Of a stretch of 64,000 bases of DNA, positions 59,369-64,000 are shown piece by piece. Under the pieces are notes generated by a model. The model saw only the letters and a program-made list of their open reading frames with translations. It was not told the DNA's origin and did not search any database. Made by a program: the position numbers and the translations under genes. Where the stretch lies: NCBI GenBank assembly GCA_017302835.1, contig JAFLCC010000003.1:1-64000 (forward strand). Direction: 5' to 3'. This DNA comes from Deltaproteobacteria bacterium (GTDB lineage: Bacteria; Bdellovibrionota; Bdellovibrionia; Bdellovibrionales; Bdellovibrionaceae). Within the stretch, counting starts at the first letter, position 1; each line of letters begins with the position of its first letter.

Positions 59369-60241
59369 ATGAAGAAAATGATGCCATCGTCCCTCCCTTT
59401 AAACAGTGTAAGAAGATTTGAAGAAAGTCCAAAACCTTTAACTCCTAAAGAGTCAAAGGTTTTGGACTTTCTTGCCGAGTATTTTATATGCAACGGAAAT
59501 AGTCCGAGCTATCAAGAAATAAAAGATTATTTCAAGTTAGCTTCATTTAATTCCGTTCAAAACTATTTAAAACAATTGGCAAAAAAAAATTATATTCAGC
59601 TATTCCCTCATCAAAAAAGATGTATAGAGATCATTAAAACATCTGATTTTTTAAAAGAAAAACTTTGTCTATCTTCAGGAATGGTAGCTGAAAACTCTCC
59701 CTTTAGTCTCTCGAAGAAGGCAGGGCTTAATTCTGATTCTCAAAACAGGCTCCTCCAGAAAAGCTTGCGGGATCAGAATAAAGCTCTGCCCTCTCCCCTT
59801 AATCAACAAGCTTCTTATGGGAAATCATTCATGGAGTCTCCATTTCATGAGCTCCCTTTTCTTGGACGTGTTGCTGCTGGAAATCCAATTGAACGTGTTA
59901 TCGATAATGAAACTATGGCTATCCCTCCTTATTTAGTAAAAGACCCCGATCTTACCTATGTCCTTCAAGTAGAGGGTCTTTCAATGATTGAAGAGGGAAT
60001 TAATCCATTAGATTTAATTCTTGTTCAAGAACAGTCTTCGGCAAAAAATGGGGATATTGTTGTGGCTTCTGTGGAAAACGAAGCTACAGTTAAAAGAATT
60101 TATTTTCATCCTGCAGATAAAAATAAAAAGGAAACGCTCATTGAGTTAAGACCTTCGAATAAAAATATGAAATCTATGTTTTTTGGGGACGAGAAGGTGC
60201 AAATTCGTGGAATAGTTATTGGACTGATACGTAAAATATAA
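59369..60241 (+). CDS. lexA: SOS repressor LexA
   Basis: A 290-residue LexA, longer than the usual 200 or so. The winged helix-turn-helix occupies about residues 20-90 (LTPKESKVLDFLAEYF, SFNSVQNYLKQLAKKNYIQL). A Ser/Gln/Leu-rich insert of about 60 residues separates it from the autocleavage domain: the Ala-Gly cleavage site is in GRVAAGNPIE, the catalytic Ser in VEGLSMIEEG and the Lys in ENEATVKRIYF. The ATG at 59369 has no Shine-Dalgarno; later ATGs (59378, 59381) are also possible starts. The TTACN3GTAA box in its own promoter shows autoregulation. Confidence 0.93.
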   Translation: MKKMMPSSLPLNSVRRFEESPKPLTPKESKVLDFLAEYFICNGNSPSYQEIKDYFKLASFNSVQNYLKQLAKKNYIQLFPHQKRCIEIIKTSDFLKEKLCLSSGMVAENSPFSLSKKAGLNSDSQNRLLQKSLRDQNKALPSPLNQQASYGKSFMESPFHELPFLGRVAAGNPIERVIDNETMAIPPYLVKDPDLTYVLQVEGLSMIEEGINPLDLILVQEQSSAKNGDIVVASVENEATVKRIYFHPADKNKKETLIELRPSNKNMKSMFFGDEKVQIRGIVIGLIRKI

Positions 60242-60394
60242 TCTCAGCTATAAGTTTTTTTTATCACACTAAGGTAGTTCACTATTTTTATTATAACTTG
60301 TGAAGTTATTTCTCGACTTAAGTTCATTACCAATGTTGCAATCGAAAAAGAATTTTTAAATTGAGTTAAAAAAATAATTACAAGGAAGATGATT

Positions 60395-61888
60395 ATGACA
60401 AAAAGGATTTTGTTTTCATTGCTATCATTAGCATTCGCTTTTTCACCCCTCACTACAGCTACAAATTCAGTTCTGCCGATATATCGATTGAATGAGGTTC
60501 AGCACCGAATCAGTGTTCAAGCTCCTCAGAATTATGAAGCGGTTCGACAACTTATGGGTTGGCTTAAGCAGAGTGATTATGACATTGCGGGAGTTAACTG
60601 GAAAAATGGACTTATCGAAGTGATTACGGATGATCCAGGTCTAGCGAAACTAAATCAATATAGGATTTCCTATAGTATTATCAAATCCAGACGTTCGGGT
60701 GTTGATTCTACTGAAAAGATAGATTCAAGGTTTTTAAACCCACAAACAGTCGAAGCTAAATTGAAGCAATTGAGCCAACAGTTTCCTCAATTCACCAGAC
60801 TGGAACAAATTGGAGCTTCCAACCAAGGAAGACCTATTTGGGCGATGTTATTATCATCGACTCCGCAAAAAAATGATCCGGCATATTTTAATAAGCCAAC
60901 ATTAATAGTCGATGGAATGCACCATGCGCGTGAAATTATGACTTCAGAAATTGTGATGGACGTTGCAGATGTTGTTCTTGGAATGAAGAGAATGGTAACG
61001 CCATGGAATCAAATCATGGATAGATGGAATATTTGGATTGTTCCCATGTTGAATGTCGACGGTAATAATATTGTTTGGACTCAGGACAATTGGTGGAGAA
61101 AAAATGGCCGAGCCAATAATAGCAAAGTTTTTGGTGTCGATATTAATCGTAATTACCCTTTTCGTTGGAATACTTGTAATGGTTCTTCAGGTTCTACCAC
61201 TTCAGATACTTATCGGGGCGATAAACCTGGTAGCGAACCAGAAAGTCAGGCCTTGGCTCGGTTAGGCTATATGACGAACCCAACAACTTCTTTAAGTTAT
61301 CACTCTTACAGCGAAATTGTTTTGTATCCTTATGGATGCCAAGGAAGCTTTACTAGCCAAGCAGCATTGTACCAAAAAGTTGGGAATGAATTGGCAAAAA
61401 TGATCCCCAGTGATTCGGGTAATGGAACCTACACGGCGGGTACTCCGTGGCAGTTGTTATACTCGGTTGATGGTGATTCAATGAGCTTTATGCATTCTGA
61501 ATTTGGTGCTTTATCCTTTACGCTTGAAGTAAATCAAAGTTTTCAGCCGCCTTACGAATTGAGAGCCCCAACATTAGCAAAACATCGTAAAGCATGGTCT
61601 TATTTCATACAAAGAACATCACAGAATCTTTTCAGTCTAAAAGTAACAGCTAGTTTAAGGAATAGAGGAAATGCAGAGAGCTTTGCCGCTGGAGATGCTA
61701 CCGTTGCGATCTCCAGTATTAATAATACTCTTGGAGAAAAACCTTTTAAAACAAACCCAGCAGGTAATTTTTTTAAAGTACTAGATCCAGGGGTCTATAA
61801 CATCACAGTGAAGTTAGCAGATGGAAGAAGCAAGCAATTCCAAATTGAAATGAAGGGGCAACCGTTAACAGAAATGATTCAATTTTAG
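60395..61888 (+). CDS. Exported M14 zinc carboxypeptidase
   Basis: Start set at the second ATG (60395), seven bases after AAGGA; the first (60389) is too close. The 497-residue protein has a signal peptide (residues about 1-22) and an N-terminal propeptide-like region. The zinc site is complete: HHARE (HxxE), the substrate Arg in DINRNYPF, a third ligand His in SYHSYSEI, and the catalytic Glu in FTLEVNQSF. A beta-sandwich-like C-terminal domain (about residues 405-497) follows, probably stabilising or anchoring. It removes C-terminal residues from peptides. Confidence 0.92.
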   Translation: MTKRILFSLLSLAFAFSPLTTATNSVLPIYRLNEVQHRISVQAPQNYEAVRQLMGWLKQSDYDIAGVNWKNGLIEVITDDPGLAKLNQYRISYSIIKSRRSGVDSTEKIDSRFLNPQTVEAKLKQLSQQFPQFTRLEQIGASNQGRPIWAMLLSSTPQKNDPAYFNKPTLIVDGMHHAREIMTSEIVMDVADVVLGMKRMVTPWNQIMDRWNIWIVPMLNVDGNNIVWTQDNWWRKNGRANNSKVFGVDINRNYPFRWNTCNGSSGSTTSDTYRGDKPGSEPESQALARLGYMTNPTTSLSYHSYSEIVLYPYGCQGSFTSQAALYQKVGNELAKMIPSDSGNGTYTAGTPWQLLYSVDGDSMSFMHSEFGALSFTLEVNQSFQPPYELRAPTLAKHRKAWSYFIQRTSQNLFSLKVTASLRNRGNAESFAAGDATVAISSINNTLGEKPFKTNPAGNFFKVLDPGVYNITVKLADGRSKQFQIEMKGQPLTEMIQF

Positions 61889-61898
61889 ACAATAAGTA

Positions 61899-61919
61899 TT
61901 TATTTCTAGACGGGCCCTA
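61899..61919 (-). repeat. Intergenic repeat copy B, inverted
   Basis: The reverse complement reads TAGGGCCCGTCTAG plus AAATAAA and matches copy A at 56536-56557 except for one missing G and one base change. It lies 10 bases after the carboxypeptidase gene. The two inverted copies flank the 5.3-kb fxsA-to-carboxypeptidase segment. Confidence 0.6.
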
Positions 61920-61949
61920 AGTTAATATTAGCTGGGAGAAATTTTATTT

Positions 61950-62312
61950 ATGAATAAAAAAACTGTCGTTATTGGTGCCTCCGAAAATCCAGAAAGGTAT
62001 TCCTACAAAGCAGTTGAAAAACTGTCTTTGTATGGACATTCTGTTATTGCAATTGGACGTTCTGAAGGTGCCATCAATGAGATCAAAATTCAGACGGGAA
62101 CTCCTTTCCTGACAGGTATTGATACTGTGTCTTTATATTTGAGCCCCGAAAATCAAGAATCGATAATGGATTATATTGTCAATTTGAAACCCAAGAGAAT
62201 TATTTTTAATCCAGGAACAGAAAATCCAAAGTTAGAAAAATTTGCACAAAGTAAAGGCATACAAACCATTGAAGGATGTACGCTGGTAATGTTAAGTACC
62301 AATCAGTATTGA
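61950..62312 (+). CDS. CoA-binding domain protein (YccU-like)
   Basis: A 120-residue protein built as one Rossmann-like CoA-binding domain: VVIGASENPERYSYKAVEKL at the N-terminus, GHSVIAIG, then SLYLSPENQESIMDYIV, RIIFNPGTENPKLEKFA and GCTLVML. The NPGTEN block and the conserved Cys near the end (EGCTLVML) are typical of the CoA_binding_2 family. The role in the cell is unknown. GGGAGAAA lies some bases before the ATG. Confidence 0.85.
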   Translation: MNKKTVVIGASENPERYSYKAVEKLSLYGHSVIAIGRSEGAINEIKIQTGTPFLTGIDTVSLYLSPENQESIMDYIVNLKPKRIIFNPGTENPKLEKFAQSKGIQTIEGCTLVMLSTNQY

Positions 62313-62396
62313 AGAGGCTAATTTTTTTCTGTAAAACCAATCAAGATTAGAGTAATTAATTTGAACTAAAATAATTTAGTTATACATTGGTTATAT

Positions 62397-63008
62397 ATGG
62401 GAAAAAAAAGTGAACAAACCTACGAAAAAATTTTAGATGCGTCTCTAAGTTCTTTATCCAAGTATGGAGATCGCGGTACAACGTTTCAAACTATTGCAGA
62501 TATAGCTGGTGTCAGTCAGCCTTTGGTTTCAAAATATTTTAAAACCAGAGAAGCCGTTTTGCCTATTGTTATTGAAAAGTATTTGGGGGAAGTTCGTGAT
62601 TTGACAAGCCTTGAGTTAAAAAAAAAAAAGAAGGCAAAAGATCAACTTAAGCGCTACCTTAGTTTTACTATAAGTTTCTATCGAAAAAATCCTGACCTTT
62701 TTAAAATTTATTTACTTTTACAATATCAAGCTGGATTTGATGAAGAATATTTAAAAATAAATACCCAAAGAAAAAATTTAGCTACGGAACGAATAAAAAA
62801 AATAATTGATCTTGGTATAAAGAATAAAGAATTTGTAGGTTGTCGATCAGCTGTTGTTGCCAAAGTGATTCATAGTTCTCTCGTTGGGCTGATTATAAGT
62901 ATGACGACAGAGAAGTTGGAATGTTCTGACAACCAATTGTTAAAAATATTAAATGATTTGGTAATGAACTATTTGCGACAACCACAAGCTAACAATTTCA
63001 ACAATTAG
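62397..63008 (+). CDS. TetR family transcriptional regulator
   Basis: A 203-residue regulator. The helix-turn-helix is at residues about 9-55: KILDASLSSLSKYGDRGTTF, IADIAGVSQPLVSKYFKTRE. A Lys/Leu-rich helical C-terminal domain follows, with no assigned ligand. No Shine-Dalgarno is evident before the ATG. The next gene in the same direction is the secreted protein at 63163, 154 bases away. It is not closely similar to the regulator at 54526. Confidence 0.88.
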   Translation: MGKKSEQTYEKILDASLSSLSKYGDRGTTFQTIADIAGVSQPLVSKYFKTREAVLPIVIEKYLGEVRDLTSLELKKKKKAKDQLKRYLSFTISFYRKNPDLFKIYLLLQYQAGFDEEYLKINTQRKNLATERIKKIIDLGIKNKEFVGCRSAVVAKVIHSSLVGLIISMTTEKLECSDNQLLKILNDLVMNYLRQPQANNFNN

Positions 63009-63162
63009 GTTTAAAAGAGAATTTGGTTTACTGGTTGCAGTGATTCAATAATGTTCTTTTATATCATTTTATAATCTTAATGGAGTTGACAGTGAAAATA
63101 TTAATGGCAATTTTGCGCCTCTATGTCATTTTTTTTGACAGTTATCAGAGGTAAATTAACTC

Positions 63163-64000
63163 ATGAAGAAAATCTTATTATTGTTATTTATATTCACCTT
63201 TGTACAGGCGATTGAAAAAAATCAATGTGTGAGGGCCTATCATGATTCAAATTTTCGTTCAAATGATGAGTGGGTTAAATATATAAAAGAAGCTCAAAAA
63301 GTATTTGATCGGCCATTTGATTTTATTGCCGCAACGAGAGTTCTGATGAAACCTTCAGGCATGAGCAAAGATGAGTCACTTTATCTTATGAGAACATACG
63401 ATACAGATATTCCTGGTTTAACTTTTCCCGTTCCCTTGACGGGTATTTCAACCATTAAGAACGGTGTTGTAACAAAATACCTTCAAGAGGCCTATCGAGC
63501 CATGGCTTATGAGTACTTAGAGGGGGATCACAAATATAAAAATGAACGAGCTGTAAAAATCGCTCAAGAACTTGAGCGCCATGCACAGGATATTGAAAAT
63601 CATTTTGATGAGCGATCCTATTTTTATATGATTAAAAACCCCTTGACCTTGAACGAAGGCCTATTAAAGGCAGATCGCTTTTCCAGTTTTTTGATGTTGT
63701 ACGATGGCTCTAAATACAATGGGGAGTTAAAGTTAACAAGAATGGAAAGAATTTTAAATGAAGATTTTCAAGTACCTTTTTCTGAACTAAGGCCCAATGA
63801 AGAAGAAGGTATTGTAGAGCTATTTCATGGATATAATCATTCAGATCCAGAACTTAAAGGTTTAAATCATTTTTTGTATTTATTGAAAGAGGCTGGGACT
63901 TATATTGATATGCAGTTTCTGAAACAAAAAAGACCAGTGCGTATTCGGATTCTTGCAAGTTCTTCACGTTCTCGTCTTTATGAAAAAGTTTATGGTTTCA
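63163..64000 (+). CDS. Secreted hypothetical protein, CVRAY N-terminus, cut
   Basis: The frame is open from the ATG at 63163 to the window end (279 codons), so the C-terminus is missing. The signal peptide (MKKILLLLFIFTFVQA) is followed by IEKNQCVRAYHDSNF, again the C-x-x-[SA]-Y-x-x-S motif of the proteins at 252 and 44726. The body is mixed alpha/beta with AYRAMAYEYLEGDHK and a large helical part; no family recognised. AGAGG lies before the ATG. Confidence 0.7.
   Translation, partial: MKKILLLLFIFTFVQAIEKNQCVRAYHDSNFRSNDEWVKYIKEAQKVFDRPFDFIAATRVLMKPSGMSKDESLYLMRTYDTDIPGLTFPVPLTGISTIKNGVVTKYLQEAYRAMAYEYLEGDHKYKNERAVKIAQELERHAQDIENHFDERSYFYMIKNPLTLNEGLLKADRFSSFLMLYDGSKYNGELKLTRMERILNEDFQVPFSELRPNEEEGIVELFHGYNHSDPELKGLNHFLYLLKEAGTYIDMQFLKQKRPVRIRILASSSRSRLYEKVYGF

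Noticed and set aside
60244-60453. 69-codon minus-strand frame before the carboxypeptidase
   Set aside because: It overlaps the start and signal peptide of the well-supported gene at 60395 and has no ribosome-binding site; the hydrophobic run reflects AT-rich DNA.
63085-63155. Tiny GTG frame (VKILMAILRL...) before the last gene
   Set aside because: Only about 20 codons, weak ribosome-binding site and no supporting context.
1-64000. CRISPR array, tRNA or rRNA genes, prophage
   Set aside because: No regularly spaced repeats, no TPsiC-like GGTTCGAATCC in an intergenic position and no phage structural genes were seen. A tRNA scan would be needed to be certain.

Overview
This window is AT-rich and densely coded, with short intergenic gaps and no rRNA or tRNA gene that I could see. 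The best clue to the organism is a lexA gene whose promoter carries TTAC-ATA-GTAA. That is the TTACN3GTAA LexA box described for Bdellovibrio bacteriovorus. Three tandem short flagellins, several FHA-domain proteins next to a TadC-like protein, many small secreted or lipid-anchored proteins and the low GC content also point to a low-GC member of the Bdellovibrionota, a relative of Bdellovibrio or Pseudobdellovibrio. This assignment is inferred from sequence features, not from a database match.

Layout. 1-4084: the tail of a cut gene, two secreted proteins, a Ser/Thr/Gly-rich lipoprotein and a large isolated hairpin. 4217-12120: a tightly overlapping, apparently leaderless operon of two zinc-ribbon/DUF4178 proteins, an unlisted 45-residue membrane peptide, a DUF350 membrane protein, a membrane-bound aminopropyltransferase-like enzyme, a Tat-exported flavoprotein and a second, larger membrane aminopropyltransferase-like protein. 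This is the strongest candidate for a poorly described system. 12168-18000: three flagellin genes on the minus strand, separated by spacers rich in hairpins and palindromes and by a decayed IS630-type element. 18234-25814 (minus): an SDR oxidoreductase, an unusual CFI-box/beta-barrel fusion, asd, pssA, a CTP-dependent lipid kinase-like protein, a small anchored protein and an ExbB/ExbD pair. 25872-33931: a degenerate sulfatase-like lipoprotein, then an operon of TadC, three FHA proteins and a PP2C-like protein that has lost its metal ligands.

33963-38012: maf, recX, an outer-membrane protein and a UvrD/PcrA helicase. 38151-42044: a CBS protein, an orphan TRAP substrate-binding protein behind a strong promoter, and a lipoprotein metallopeptidase coupled to an outer-membrane protein. 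42049-45940: a DEAD-box helicase, hflX and a secreted DUF2252-like protein. 46323-48785: a zinc-type ABC cassette with a ZrgA-like (DUF2796) protein. 49041-53315: a lytic transglycosylase and a dipeptide-type ABC importer without ATPases. 53417-56520: a degenerate DksA-like protein, a small coiled-coil protein, a TetR regulator and a penicillin-binding transpeptidase. 56566-64000: fxsA, exonuclease III, an ATP-grasp-like protein, lexA, an M14 carboxypeptidase, a CoA-binding protein, a second TetR regulator and a secreted protein cut by the window end.

How the genes work together. Envelope functions dominate: lipid synthesis (pssA and the CTP-dependent kinase), peptidoglycan turnover (transpeptidase, transglycosylase), proton-driven ExbBD energisation, secretion and phospho-signalling (TadC/FHA), solute uptake (Opp, TRAP, Zrg) and secreted hydrolases. 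That fits an invasive or predatory lifestyle, but no predation locus is demonstrated here. Where a ribosome-binding site decided the start codon, coordinates were trimmed from the longest open frame; each entry says so.
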